Below are positions 8,300-18,419 of a stretch of DNA of 64,000 bases, piece after piece. The translations under genes and the position numbers were made by a program. Source of the DNA: Pseudomonadota bacterium (GTDB lineage Bacteria; Pseudomonadota; Gammaproteobacteria; Xanthomonadales; Xanthomonadaceae); contig JAFEBV010000006.1 in assembly GCA_018242485.1 (NCBI GenBank), forward strand, positions 124,001-188,000, in the 5' to 3' direction. Each line of letters starts with the position of its first letter. The first letter of the stretch is position 1. The notes beneath the pieces were generated by a model. The model had not been told where the DNA came from and did not search any database. It worked only from the letters and a program-made list of their open reading frames with translations.

Positions 8300-9375
8300 A
8301 GGGCAGGGGAGAGCTGTTGCGTGCGACGTGGCTGGTGATCGCCGTTACCATTGCCAGTGCCACCGCTTCTGCCCAATCCATGCAAGGTATGGATATGCCC
8401 GGCATGGACATGGCGCAGCCGGAATCGCCCAAACCCGCCAAACCGCCCGCAAAGAAAACCCATCCGTCTGTCACGCACCAGCGTCACGAAACCGTGCCGC
8501 CGCGAAGTCATGCGGCAAAGCATGCAACGCCGGCAGTCACGCCAGCGCACGACATGCCTTCCATGCCAATGGATCACGCGCCAGCGCCACCAGTTACCGA
8601 TCAACATGCAGGCATGTCGATGGACATGCCCGGCATGACGATGCCGGCTCCGGCAGCCGCACAACCACGCACGCCCATACCTGTGCTCACCGATGCCGAT
8701 CGCGCAGCTGCCTTGCCGCCGTCGATGACCCATCCCGGCCAAGACGACGCCATCCACGGCAAGGTGTCGATCGACCGCCTCGATGTCTGGCGTTCCGCAC
8801 AGGGCACGGCGGTCGATTGGGAAACGCAGGCGTGGTTCGGTACCGATATGGATCGCCTGTGGCTGCGCAGTGAAGGCGAGCGCCGCAATGAACGCACCGA
8901 AGCGGCTGATGTCGAAGTGCTCTACGGCCGCCATATCGCAACGTGGTGGGATGGCGTGGTCGGCATCCGCCACGACCTGCGCCCGGGTTCGTCGCAGGAT
9001 TTCGCCGCCATCGGCGTGATCGGCACCGCCCCATGCAAGATCGACGTCGCAGCCACTGTGTACATCGGCGCATCCGGACAAACGTCCGCGCGCATCGAGG
9101 CGCATTACGACGTGCTGTTGAGCAACCGGCTGATCCTGCAACCGCAGGTCGAAGCGAATCTGTATGGTCGCAACGATCCGCGCCGCGGCATCGGATCGGG
9201 ATTGGCGACGCTCGAATCAGGCCTGCGACTGCGTTATGAGTTCACCCGCCGATTCGCTCCTTATGTGGGCGTCGTCCACGAGCAGGCATTTGCTGGCACG
9301 GCTGATGCGTTGCGTGCGGCGGGCGAGGGCGCGCGCGACACGCGGTGGGTCGTCGGGTTCCGCTTCTGGTTCTGA
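8296..9375 (+). CDS. copB: Copper-resistance outer-membrane protein CopB
   Basis: A 359-residue product starting with GTG inside the end of copA (GTGA overlap); GGTGGAGG 7 bases upstream serves as ribosome-binding site. After a signal peptide come about 100 residues rich in Met, His and Pro (repeats of MDMPGMDM type). The conserved CopB beta-barrel domain follows, ending PYVGVVHEQAF and VVGFRFWF with a terminal Phe typical of outer-membrane proteins. CopB is thought to sequester or pass copper at the outer membrane together with CopA. No copC, copD or copper sensor gene is adjacent. Confidence 0.93.
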   Translation: MKGRGELLRATWLVIAVTIASATASAQSMQGMDMPGMDMAQPESPKPAKPPAKKTHPSVTHQRHETVPPRSHAAKHATPAVTPAHDMPSMPMDHAPAPPVTDQHAGMSMDMPGMTMPAPAAAQPRTPIPVLTDADRAAALPPSMTHPGQDDAIHGKVSIDRLDVWRSAQGTAVDWETQAWFGTDMDRLWLRSEGERRNERTEAADVEVLYGRHIATWWDGVVGIRHDLRPGSSQDFAAIGVIGTAPCKIDVAATVYIGASGQTSARIEAHYDVLLSNRLILQPQVEANLYGRNDPRRGIGSGLATLESGLRLRYEFTRRFAPYVGVVHEQAFAGTADALRAAGEGARDTRWVVGFRFWF

Positions 9376-9387
9376 CGTTTCTGGCGG

Positions 9388-9598
9388 AGTCGCTGAAGAT
9401 GTACGGCTGCAAGGGTAGGGCCTCAATGCCAACGAGGGGTTTGTGTAGCCGGCGTTCGTAGCAGTCGATGAGGAAGTGCCAGGTCGCCTCGCGAACGCCT
9501 TCGATTCTCGTGAACAGGAAATCGCCCGCCTCCGCGTCGCCGCCAAAGAGGGTGCGCTCATGCCAAACCGTAGTACCGCAGTGGAATTGGCCTGGTTT
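9388..9598 (-). pseudogene. Coding-like stretch after the amidase stop, possible remnant
   Basis: Reading on past the amidase stop in the same frame gives about 70 codons with high G/C at third positions and a protein-like composition, for example GDAEAGDFLFTRIEGVREA and HFLIDCYERRLHKPLVG. It has no start codon with a ribosome-binding site and runs into sequence antisense to copB. I do not recognise the family. It could be a decayed gene fragment or chance. Confidence 0.3.
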
Positions 9599-10180
9599 TC
9601 AGCGGCCCCTATAAGCGGCCATGCGCTGCAGCGATGTCGCCTGCAACACGCGCGACCATGGAAACAACGGACCCGGATCGCGTTTGCGTGGCACGGTTCG
9701 CGACGCATCGTCGCTGGCTGGAATCTGCTCTGTATCCAGATCCTCGTGGCCGGCGATCAAGCGCAGGTTCGGCAGGCGCTGGCGCAGCGCATTCAGCAAG
9801 GCGATCAAGGCATCCATCTGCGCCTGCGCATAAGGCTCGTCCATCGCCTGATGGCGCGTATCCAGCCAGTGCGGATAGCGTCCGGTGTTGACCAGTTCGA
9901 TGCCGACCGAGCGTGGGTTGTAGCCGCGCACGTGGTGGGCGATGCGCTCGGGGCGCACGAATTCATGGATGCTGCCGTCGCGATCGATGTACCAGTGACC
10001 GCTGTTTCCGGTGCGCGATTGAGGATGCAGGATGCGCTCGCCGTACTCGCGTGCCATGGCCAGATCGGGCAACTCGGTGCAGTGGATCACCACCAGATCG
10101 ATCACCGCCAGTTCGCGTGCGTCGAGCCGATCGGCGTAGGGCAGGGGCCAAGGATGGATCGAGACGGGGTCGGTGGGCAT
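9599..10180 (-). CDS. N-acetylmuramoyl-L-alanine amidase, AmpD/amidase_2 family
   Basis: A 193-residue product. The zinc ligands of the family are visible: His33 in VIHCTE, His145 in AGHEDLD and Asp168 in KRDPGPLF; GIELVN holds the conserved Glu. No signal peptide, so a cytosolic role like AmpD in recycling 1,6-anhydro-muropeptides is likely. It differs from E. coli AmpD by its N-terminus and could be a second amidase, so the symbol is left blank. Divergent from the small hydrolase gene at 10279. Confidence 0.88.
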   Translation of the reverse strand: MPTDPVSIHPWPLPYADRLDARELAVIDLVVIHCTELPDLAMAREYGERILHPQSRTGNSGHWYIDRDGSIHEFVRPERIAHHVRGYNPRSVGIELVNTGRYPHWLDTRHQAMDEPYAQAQMDALIALLNALRQRLPNLRLIAGHEDLDTEQIPASDDASRTVPRKRDPGPLFPWSRVLQATSLQRMAAYRGR

Positions 10181-10278
10181 GGACGCATGCTAGCATCGCG
10201 GCCTTCCGCAACGGGTTCGGGCAGGCTCGCCATGACGACATCGCAGCGCCTCGATGCCCGTATTTCGGGAGTTCGGAC

Positions 10279-10800
10279 ATGATCGGTCACGCCATCCTCT
10301 CGCACGGGTTGGAAAGTGGCCCGCATGCGACCAAGGTGAGCGCGCTCGCTGCGGTGGCCGAAGCGCTCGGCTGGACGACGGAGCGTCCGGACTTCCTCGC
10401 CTGCGACCGCACGCAAGATCACGGTCGCTTCGGCGACGTCGATGGCCGTATCGCGCAATTGCATGAGCGCGCGCGCGCCGCCGACGGGCCGCTCGTGCTG
10501 GCCGGATCGAGCATGGGCGCCTTCATCTCGGCCCGGGTGTCGCTGGATGTCCCTTGCGCCGGCTTGTTTCTGCTGGCGCCGCCGCCATGGCTGGAGGGTT
10601 GTCGATACGCGCTCGACGCAGCGAAGGTGCCGACATTCATCGTCCACGGATGGGACGACGAGCTGATTCCCGCGCAGGGCGTGATCGACTGGGCACGCCC
10701 GCGCAAGGATCGACTGTTGCTGGTGAACGACGGACATCGTCTGTCCGACCACGTCGCCTTCTGCGCCGAGCGATTCGGCGATTTCCTGCGTTCGTTGTGA
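10279..10800 (+). CDS. Small alpha/beta-hydrolase
   Basis: A 173-residue cytosolic hydrolase with a complete triad: Ser78 in AGSSMG, Asp126 or Asp127 in HGWDDELIP, and His153 in NDGHRL. The N-terminal [13 protein letters not shown] holds the oxyanion loop. The short, lidless fold resembles YqiA/UPF0227-type esterases or a minimal serine aminopeptidase-like hydrolase; the substrate cannot be told from sequence. The next gene starts 17 bases after its stop, suggesting co-transcription. Confidence 0.8.
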   Translation: MIGHAILSHGLESGPHATKVSALAAVAEALGWTTERPDFLACDRTQDHGRFGDVDGRIAQLHERARAADGPLVLAGSSMGAFISARVSLDVPCAGLFLLAPPPWLEGCRYALDAAKVPTFIVHGWDDELIPAQGVIDWARPRKDRLLLVNDGHRLSDHVAFCAERFGDFLRSL

Positions 10801-10817
10801 GCATCGGTTCACCCACG

Positions 10818-13016
<2,199 letters not shown>

Positions 13017-13071
13017 TCTGCCGCAAATTCTTAACGACAAGCCCCGTGCCCGCAGGCATGATGCGCGGCGT

Positions 13072-13680
13072 ATGAGCCAGCCTTCCGACACCACCGCCCT
13101 GCGCCCGCACGCCTGGACCTTCTTCCGGCAGTGGCTGAAGAACCCGATCAAGATGGCCTCGGTCACGCCGTCGGGCCAGCAACTGGCTGGCCTGATGATG
13201 GCCGAGTTGCCCGTCGATACGCGCCGCGTGATCGAACTCGGTGGCGGCACCGGTGTGTTCACCGCGGCCATGCTGCGGCGTGGCATCGCCGCGCAGGATC
13301 TGATGGTGGTCGAGCTCAATGCCGAACTGGCCGCGCACTTGCAACGCCTGTTCCCGCAGGCGCGGGTAGTGCAGGGCGATGCCCGCGAGCTGGCGCGGCT
13401 GACGGCTGCCAACGGTTTCGACGACGGCATTCCGGTGGACGCGATCGTGTCCGGGCTGGGCTTCCTGTCGATGCCCAAGTCCCTGCAGCACGACATCATG
13501 GCCGCGGCATTCGAATCCCTGCGTCCGGGCGGGCGTTTCGTGCAATTCACCTATGGACCGACGGTTCCGCTCCATCGCGATGTGGTGGACGCCCTCGGCC
13601 TGCACGCGCGCAAGAGCCGCAAGGCATGGCGCAACCTGCCGCCGGCGACGGTGTACGTGTTTACGCGTCGAGGCGACTGA
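13072..13680 (+). CDS. PmtA-like SAM-dependent methyltransferase
   Basis: A 202-residue class I methyltransferase. The N-terminal block FFRQWLKNPIKMASVTPSG and the SAM motif RRVIELGGGTGVFT are typical of the short phospholipid N-methyltransferase (PmtA) and rRNA adenine dimethylase-like group. PmtA converts phosphatidylethanolamine to its methylated forms, but relatives have other substrates, so the activity is inferred. The C-terminal 45 residues are duplicated as a broken copy at 14161-14298, beyond the tRNA-fMet gene. Confidence 0.8.
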   Translation: MSQPSDTTALRPHAWTFFRQWLKNPIKMASVTPSGQQLAGLMMAELPVDTRRVIELGGGTGVFTAAMLRRGIAAQDLMVVELNAELAAHLQRLFPQARVVQGDARELARLTAANGFDDGIPVDAIVSGLGFLSMPKSLQHDIMAAAFESLRPGGRFVQFTYGPTVPLHRDVVDALGLHARKSRKAWRNLPPATVYVFTRRGD

Positions 13681-13687
13681 TCGCACG

Positions 13688-13704
13688 CCATCGCCTCGCG
13701 ATGG
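13688..13704 (+). terminator. Hairpin after the PmtA-like gene
   Basis: CCATCGC and GCGATGG form a perfect 7-bp stem with a 3-base loop, 8 bases after the stop. It lacks a T-tract, so termination is only possible, not shown. Downstream (about 13719-13737) is another GC-rich palindrome of the intergenic repeat type. Confidence 0.35.
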
Positions 13705-13836
13705 GTTATGTGACAGTATCCCCCGCTTGCGGGAGGAGGGCATGTGCATTCGAGCGTGCTTGTAGCCTGACTGAGCGGTGACGGGGGCTTGGACGACACG
13801 GTGAGCCGCAGCAGACACGCATTCGCGTGGTAGACA

Positions 13837-13865
13837 TTGCATTGCTGTGACAGTACGGTTATAGT
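13837..13865 (+). promoter_or_regulatory. Promoter of tRNA-fMet
   Basis: TTGCAT (13837-13842) and TATAGT (13860-13865) are separated by exactly 17 bases and lie 12 bases before the mature tRNA start. This is a good sigma-70-type match. Confidence 0.65.
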
Positions 13866-13877
13866 GACGAACTCAGC

Positions 13878-13954
13878 TGCGGGGTGGAGCAGTCTGGCAG
13901 CTCGTCGGGCTCATAACCCGAAGGTCGCAGGTTCAAATCCTGCCCCCGCTACCA
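13878..13954 (+). tRNA. tRNA-fMet (CAT), initiator
   Basis: The full cloverleaf is readable with anticodon loop CTCATAA and an encoded CCA end. It is the initiator type: the anticodon stem ends in three G-C pairs (GGG/CCC) and the first acceptor position (T13878 against T13950) is mismatched. The D arm GAGC/GCTC and T arm GTTCAAATC are intact. The antisense strand of its 3' half encodes the last residues of a recombinase remnant, a sign that an element once integrated here. Confidence 0.97.
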
Positions 13955-14156
13955 TCGAAATCTGACTTCCGGCGATCACGGCTACGATGCCGTCGCCGTC
14001 CTGTCGGACAGTCGCTTTCTCGCTGATCAGTTCCAGCAGCGCCTCGCGCGCTGCCGGGACGTTGCGCGACACGTCGGCCAGTGTGTCCATCATGCGTTGC
14101 CTGACTCTCCGCAAGCACGGGATGGTCTGTGCCGTCTGCCTGGGTTCGGGCGTGCG
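13911..14156 (-). pseudogene. C-terminal remnant of a site-specific recombinase ending inside tRNA-fMet
   Basis: On the minus strand, about 80 codons read RVRQRMMDTLADV, then AAREALLELISEKATVRQDG, and end MVAGAGFEPATFGL, with the stop inside the tRNA anticodon region (13911-13913). The last dozen residues are simply the antisense of the tRNA, as seen in integrases whose gene crosses the attachment site at a tRNA 3' end. The preceding segment resembles the C-terminal tail of large serine recombinases. Upstream of about 14156 the frame is only antisense of the methyltransferase fragment, so the catalytic domain is gone. Family assignment is by pattern only. Confidence 0.6.
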
Positions 14157-14160
14157 CTGC

Positions 14161-14298
14161 ATCCAGTCCACGTATGGCCCGGACGTGCCGGCCGCGCACG
14201 AGGTCGTGGACGCGCTGGGCCTGCATGCGCGCAAGGGTCGCAGGGCATGGTGCAACCTGCCGCCGGCTACCGTATGCGTGTTCACCCGCGGCGCTTAG
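14161..14298 (+). pseudogene. Duplicated C-terminal fragment of the PmtA-like methyltransferase
   Basis: About 45 codons (STYGPDVPAAHEVVDALGL, then HARKGRRAWCNLPPATVCVF) match the end of the methyltransferase at 13072-13680 (FTYGPTVPLHRDVVDALGL, HARKSRKAWRNLPPATVYVF). The fragment has no SAM motif and no start. It abuts the recombinase remnant at about 14160. It may be the leftover of a second pmtA-like gene or of a duplication made when an element was lost. Confidence 0.75.
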
Positions 14299-14542
14299 CC
14301 GCAACGTCGCGCTAATGCCTTTCCCCCTCCAGGGGCTGTGGGCGAAGATGAGTCCGCGAACAGCGAAACTGGCCCAAGCGTCAAGGGCCAAGGATGGCGC
14401 GAGTCGCGTGCCCGACTGCGGAGGCAGGATGCCGGAGGAACGGCGAAGCCGGCCCGCAGGGCGCTCCGCAGGAGTGGTGCGTCAAGACGGATGAGGGTGT
14501 CAATCTGTAAGGCCATGGGGCTTTATTGACGGCATTGCCTGG
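14299..14542. other. Repeat-like intergenic region, no gene supported
   Basis: The stretch is GC-rich and, on the minus strand, is open for about 73 codons of low-complexity composition (14295-14516) with no recognisable domain. It contains short inverted pieces such as CCCCTCCAGGGG near 14325. It looks like an intergenic repeat rather than a gene. Confidence 0.35.
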
Positions 14543-14980
14543 TCAGGCACCCGATGCGCCGCTCGTACCGCTGCCTGCGCGAGACTTGGGTGCATCGACC
14601 GGCGCGGGCTTCGCAGCAGTCTCCAGTTTTTTCAACTCGGCGTGGAAATACTCCGCCGAAGTCACCGTGCGTCCGTCGGCAAAACGAATCTGATAGGGCT
14701 TCCCGCTCCAGGATGAGCCCGACGCGATGTAGGTGATGAATTGCTCGGCGGTGTTCACGCGGCCATGTGAATTGCGCAGTTTCAGGCGCAGGTGGTCGGC
14801 AGCGGCGCGACCGTCGTAGCTGCTGCCGTTGCGGATGAATTGCGCGCCGGGCAGCACTTCGACCGAATGGATCAGGGCATCGATCTTCTGCTGTTCGCTC
14901 AGTGGCGCAGCCAGCACCGGCAGCCATGCCAGCAGGCTCAGCAACGCGGTCATGAACATGCTGATCGTGGTGGTTTTCAT
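14543..14980 (-). CDS. DUF5329-family exported protein
   Basis: A 145-residue product with a signal peptide (cleavage near VLAAPLS). The mature part EQQKIDALIHSVE, FIRNGSSYDGRAAADHLRLK and FITYIASGSSWSGKPYQIRF match the DUF5329 family, which includes E. coli YfeK. A low-complexity Ala/Ser/Gly tail follows. Function unknown; periplasmic. Its ATG overlaps the TGA of the upstream M20 gene by four bases, so the two are translationally coupled. Confidence 0.75.
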   Translation of the reverse strand: MKTTTISMFMTALLSLLAWLPVLAAPLSEQQKIDALIHSVEVLPGAQFIRNGSSYDGRAAADHLRLKLRNSHGRVNTAEQFITYIASGSSWSGKPYQIRFADGRTVTSAEYFHAELKKLETAAKPAPVDAPKSRAGSGTSGASGA

Positions 14981-16284
14981 CGGTTGGCTTCCAGATAGTC
15001 GAGGCTGGCTTGCAACATGCTCTGCATGCCCGCGTGCAGGGCAGCTTCGTCGAGGAAGAATTTCGGCGAATGGTTCGACGGCGCGTGTTCGGCGTCCTGT
15101 CCCACCGGGGTCGCGCCGACGAAGAAGTACACCACCGGCGCGGTTTTTTCGTACCACGCGAAGTCCTCGGAAGCCATCCACACATGCGGCTCGATCGCAT
15201 GCTCGGCGCCGATGGCGTGGGCGATGCTTGCCTTCACCCGCGCCGCCAGCGCCGGATCGTTGACCAGCACCGGATTGCTGGCGCCCACCGGCATGGTCAG
15301 CTCCGCGCTCGCGCCGTTGGCCTGCGCGACGTGTTCGGCGATGGCTCGCAGGGCGTCGATCGACTGCGCGCGCATGCCCTCGTTGAAGGTGCGCAAGGTG
15401 CCTTGCATTTCCACTTTGTCGGGCACGATGTTGAAGCGCGTGCCGCCGTGGATGGTGCCGAAGGTGAGCACGGCCGGCTGCAGGCCGATGTTGAGCCGGC
15501 GGCTGACGATGGTTTGCGCGTCGGTGATGATCTGTGCCGAGGTCACGATGGGATCCACGCCGTTCCACGGCATTGCGCCGTGGGTCTGGCGGCCATGCAC
15601 GGTCATCTCGAAGGTGTCGGAGCTGGCCATCGCCGGGCCGCTGCGCACGCCGACCGTGCCAGCGTTGAGCCAGCTCACCAGGTGCATGCCGAACACCGCA
15701 TCGGGCCTGAAATCGTGGAACAGGCCGTCCTTGAGCATCAGCGTCGCGCCGCCTTCCTCGCCCGGAGGCGCGCCTTCCTCGGCCGGCTGGAAGATGAACA
15801 TCACCTCGCCGGGCAGATCCTTGCGCATGCCCGCCATCGCGGTGGCGATGCCCAGCAGCATCGCGGTGTGGCCGTCGTGGCCGCAGGCGTGCATCACCCC
15901 GACGTTCTGGCCGTTGAATTGCGCGCGCACGGTGGACTTGAAGGGCAGATCGGTTTCCTCGGTGACCGGCAGGGCGTCCATGTCGGCGCGGATCGCCAGT
16001 TTCGGCCCGGGCTTGCCGCCTTTGAGTACGGCGACGACGCCGGTGTGGGCGATGCCGGTGCGCACGTCCAACCCCAGCGCGCGCAATTGCTTCGCCACCA
16101 GCGCCGATGTGCGGAACTCGCGATTGCTCAATTCGGGGTGCTGGTGCAGATCGCGCCGCCAGGCGATCACCTGCGGCGCGAGCTTGTCGGTCCACTGCGC
16201 AGCGGGATCGTTCTGCGCCGCGGGGGCGGCTGACGCCAGCGCCATGCAGGCTGCGAATACAACGAGGGGAGTGGATGCGTGCAT
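14977..16284 (-). CDS. Exported M20 amidohydrolase (hippurate/IAA-amide hydrolase type)
   Basis: A 435-residue metalloenzyme with a signal peptide, so probably periplasmic. Family motifs are present: WRRDLHQHPELSNREF, IRADMDALPVTE, VGVMHACGHDGHTAMLLG, FIFQPAEEG and the late MASEDFAWY, which together supply the di-metal ligands. The family removes acyl groups from N-acylated amino acids or small peptides. The ATG at 16284 is chosen because the signal peptide starts there; the ribosome-binding site is poor. Upstream gene of a pair with the DUF5329 protein. Confidence 0.9.
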   Translation of the reverse strand: MHASTPLVVFAACMALASAAPAAQNDPAAQWTDKLAPQVIAWRRDLHQHPELSNREFRTSALVAKQLRALGLDVRTGIAHTGVVAVLKGGKPGPKLAIRADMDALPVTEETDLPFKSTVRAQFNGQNVGVMHACGHDGHTAMLLGIATAMAGMRKDLPGEVMFIFQPAEEGAPPGEEGGATLMLKDGLFHDFRPDAVFGMHLVSWLNAGTVGVRSGPAMASSDTFEMTVHGRQTHGAMPWNGVDPIVTSAQIITDAQTIVSRRLNIGLQPAVLTFGTIHGGTRFNIVPDKVEMQGTLRTFNEGMRAQSIDALRAIAEHVAQANGASAELTMPVGASNPVLVNDPALAARVKASIAHAIGAEHAIEPHVWMASEDFAWYEKTAPVVYFFVGATPVGQDAEHAPSNHSPKFFLDEAALHAGMQSMLQASLDYLEANR

Positions 16285-16387
16285 GGGAGGAATCCGCGCT
16301 GCGGTCGAAGCGTCGAGTCTAGCGCGATGGGCACGGTCCGGAGCGGCTCCTTTCCGTACGCGCACCATGCGCGCCGGCCCCTTTCGC

Positions 16388-16825
16388 TCAATCCAGCGCG
16401 CGTTCGTAGCGGATGAAGCCCCGGTGCGTCGCCACCGTGTCGTAGAGCGCGCGGGCGACGTGGTTGTCCTGCCGCGTGAACCAATACAGCCGCGCGGCCT
16501 TGTGTTCGCGTGCGGCATCCGCGATCGCCTCGATCAGCGCACGGGCCGCACCCTGGCCGCGCACGGCCTCATCGACGAACAGATCCTGCAGGTAGCAGAC
16601 GTTCGCCATCCACACGTTGGTGTGGAACAGATAGTGGGCGATGCCGACGAGACGCCCTTCGATATGCGCGCCGAGGCCGTGGATGTCGGTATTTGTCGTC
16701 AGGCGTTGCCACGTCTGCGCGTAGCCGGCGTCGGGCACCTGCGTTTCGTAGAAGGCCTTGTAGCCGCGGGCGAGGACTTCCCATCGCTCGCGGTCGTGCG
16801 TCCGCAGGGGTGCGATGTTGATCAT
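16388..16825 (-). CDS. GNAT-family N-acetyltransferase
   Basis: A 145-residue acetyltransferase with the acetyl-CoA loop LFVDEAVRGQGAARALI and the following LYWFTRQDNHVARALYD, where the Asn and Tyr positions are conserved in GNAT. Substrate unknown. Its ATG overlaps the stop of the MmcQ gene by the ATGA arrangement, so the two are expressed together. Confidence 0.85.
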   Translation of the reverse strand: MINIAPLRTHDRERWEVLARGYKAFYETQVPDAGYAQTWQRLTTNTDIHGLGAHIEGRLVGIAHYLFHTNVWMANVCYLQDLFVDEAVRGQGAARALIEAIADAAREHKAARLYWFTRQDNHVARALYDTVATHRGFIRYERALD

Positions 16826-17217
16826 CGCGTTGGCGCTCTGCGGGGCGTCTTCCGCGCGCTTGTCTTCGCCGCGATCGGCTGCGTGGAGTCGCCGGCGATC
16901 AGCTTCTTCGGCGCCTTGTTGCGCCATGCCTGCATGAGCAGGCTTTCCACCACGCGCGGCTTGGCCGTGGCGAGCGCCACCCGCAGCCCCCAGACACGAC
17001 CGCCCCAGAAGAGTTTTTCCATGCAGCCGGGTTCCAGCGCCAGCGCGGTTTCGCGGGTTTCCTCGTCGACGAAGACGTGCAGCGATTCGCCAGTGGGCGG
17101 CGCGGTGGCGAACATCTTGCCGCGCACGCGAAACGACGTGGCCTGGAAATGCGGTGACTCGCTGGTTTCGGGCAGCGACAGCGCGAACCGGCGGACTTGC
17201 TCGATCTTCATGCGCAT
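16822..17217 (-). CDS. MmcQ/YjbR-family DNA-binding-like protein
   Basis: A 131-residue protein of the MmcQ/YjbR fold (CyaY-like). Signature segments are ALSLPETSESPHFQATSFRV, a central MFATAPPTGESLHVFV and WGLRVALATAKPRVVESLL; the last 25 residues are a basic, Ala/Thr-rich tail. Function is not established for the family. Two adjacent ATGs (17217 and 17211) could start it. First gene of a two-gene unit with the GNAT gene; divergent from pirin. Confidence 0.8.
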   Translation of the reverse strand: MRMKIEQVRRFALSLPETSESPHFQATSFRVRGKMFATAPPTGESLHVFVDEETRETALALEPGCMEKLFWGGRVWGLRVALATAKPRVVESLLMQAWRNKAPKKLIAGDSTQPIAAKTSARKTPRRAPTR

Positions 17218-17425
17218 GCTCCGATGCTTGCCCATCGACGGTACGGAGGGCGTTGCAACGATACGCGCTTTCCGCCGCGCCTTATCTGCGGAGCAGGCAA
17301 ACGCGGCGGTGTATCGTTCGCCGGATGGAACGCTGCGAGCTTCGGATGCAGATTGTCGATGGCTCATCCTGCCCGCATCTGTGCAGTTCACGCGGAGCCG
17401 TTCGCCTCGCGCCAAGGAGACCGAC

Positions 17426-18292
17426 ATGAAAAAAATCATCGGTGTGCACAGCGCCCCGCAAGGCCATTGGGTCGGTGACGGATTTCCGGTGCGTTCGCTG
17501 TTTTCCTACGACGGCCTCGGGCAGGTGCTCAGCCCCTTCCTGCTGCTCGATTACGCCGGGCCGCATCATTTCGCACCCGGCACACGCAAGCGCGGCGTCG
17601 GCGAGCATCCGCACCGTGGTTTCGAGACCGTCACCATCGTTTATCAAGGCGAGGTCGATCATCGCGATTCCACCGGCGCGGGCGGCCACATCGGCCCGGG
17701 CGACGTGCAATGGATGACCGCGGCTGGCGGCATCGTGCACGAGGAGTTCCACTCCGAAGCCTTCACCCGTGCCGGCGGCACACTGGAGATGGTGCAGTTG
17801 TGGGTGAACCTGCCGGCAAAGCTCAAGCTCGCGCCGCCGACCTACCAGACCTTGCTCGATGCGGATATTCCTTCCGTGTCGCTGGCCGATGAAGCGGGTC
17901 GCGTGCGCGTGATTGCCGGCACCTTCGAAGGTCATCGCGGCCCGGCGCGCACGTTCACGCCGATGGACGTGTGGGACATGCGCATGCACGCCGGCAAGGC
18001 GACCACGCTGCGCGTGCCGGAAGGGCATACCGCCGCGCTGGTGGTGCTGCATGGCACGGTGATGGTCAATGGCGAACAGGTCGTACGCAAAGCACAGTTC
18101 GCACGCTTCGATCGCGCGGGCAGTGAGGTGGCGATCGAGGCCAACACCGACGCGACCTTGCTGCTGCTCGCCGGCCAGCCGCTGGACGAACCCATCGTCG
18201 GTTACGGCCCGTTCGTGATGAACACCCGCGAGCAGATCACGCAGGCCATCAACGATTTCAACGCCGGCAAATTCGGACGGATGCCTGTCTGA
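17426..18292 (+). CDS. Pirin-family protein
   Basis: A 288-residue bicupin. The N-terminal cupin carries GEHPHRGFETVTIVYQGEV and GDVQWMTAAGGIVHEE, giving the His/His/His/Glu iron-binding set of pirins. Bacterial pirins include quercetinases (YhhW) and regulators of metabolism; which applies here cannot be told. AAGGAG lies 6 bases before the ATG at 17426, a strong start. Not part of an evident operon. Confidence 0.92.
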   Translation: MKKIIGVHSAPQGHWVGDGFPVRSLFSYDGLGQVLSPFLLLDYAGPHHFAPGTRKRGVGEHPHRGFETVTIVYQGEVDHRDSTGAGGHIGPGDVQWMTAAGGIVHEEFHSEAFTRAGGTLEMVQLWVNLPAKLKLAPPTYQTLLDADIPSVSLADEAGRVRVIAGTFEGHRGPARTFTPMDVWDMRMHAGKATTLRVPEGHTAALVVLHGTVMVNGEQVVRKAQFARFDRAGSEVAIEANTDATLLLLAGQPLDEPIVGYGPFVMNTREQITQAINDFNAGKFGRMPV

Positions 18293-18352
18293 GGACGGAA
18301 GACAGAGGACGGAAGGTATCTGCTGCCTGATGTGCCGTGGCGTGTTTGGTAA

Positions 18353-18381
18353 TTGACAGCCGTCGGCGACTCGCCAAGGAT
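18353..18381 (+). promoter_or_regulatory. Candidate promoter of the Rieske oxygenase gene
   Basis: A perfect TTGACA (18353-18358) is followed after 17 bases by AAGGAT (18376-18381), a weak -10. It lies about 40 bases before the ATG at 18420. Confidence 0.35.
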
Positions 18382-18419
18382 GTTGCATCGCCTTCGGGCA
18401 CGAGACGGGAGACTTGCCC

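Noticed and set aside
64..8316. A 16-base identical string GGGCAGGGGAGAGCTG in truD (64-79) and at the start of copB (8301-8316)
   Set aside because: Both copies lie in coding sequence in unrelated genes with no extended similarity; probably chance in GC-rich DNA.
15017..17425. Open plus-strand frame upstream of pirin, in frame with it
   Set aside because: It is antisense to the M20, GNAT and MmcQ genes. A strong ribosome-binding site and the conserved pirin N-terminus place the real start at 17426.
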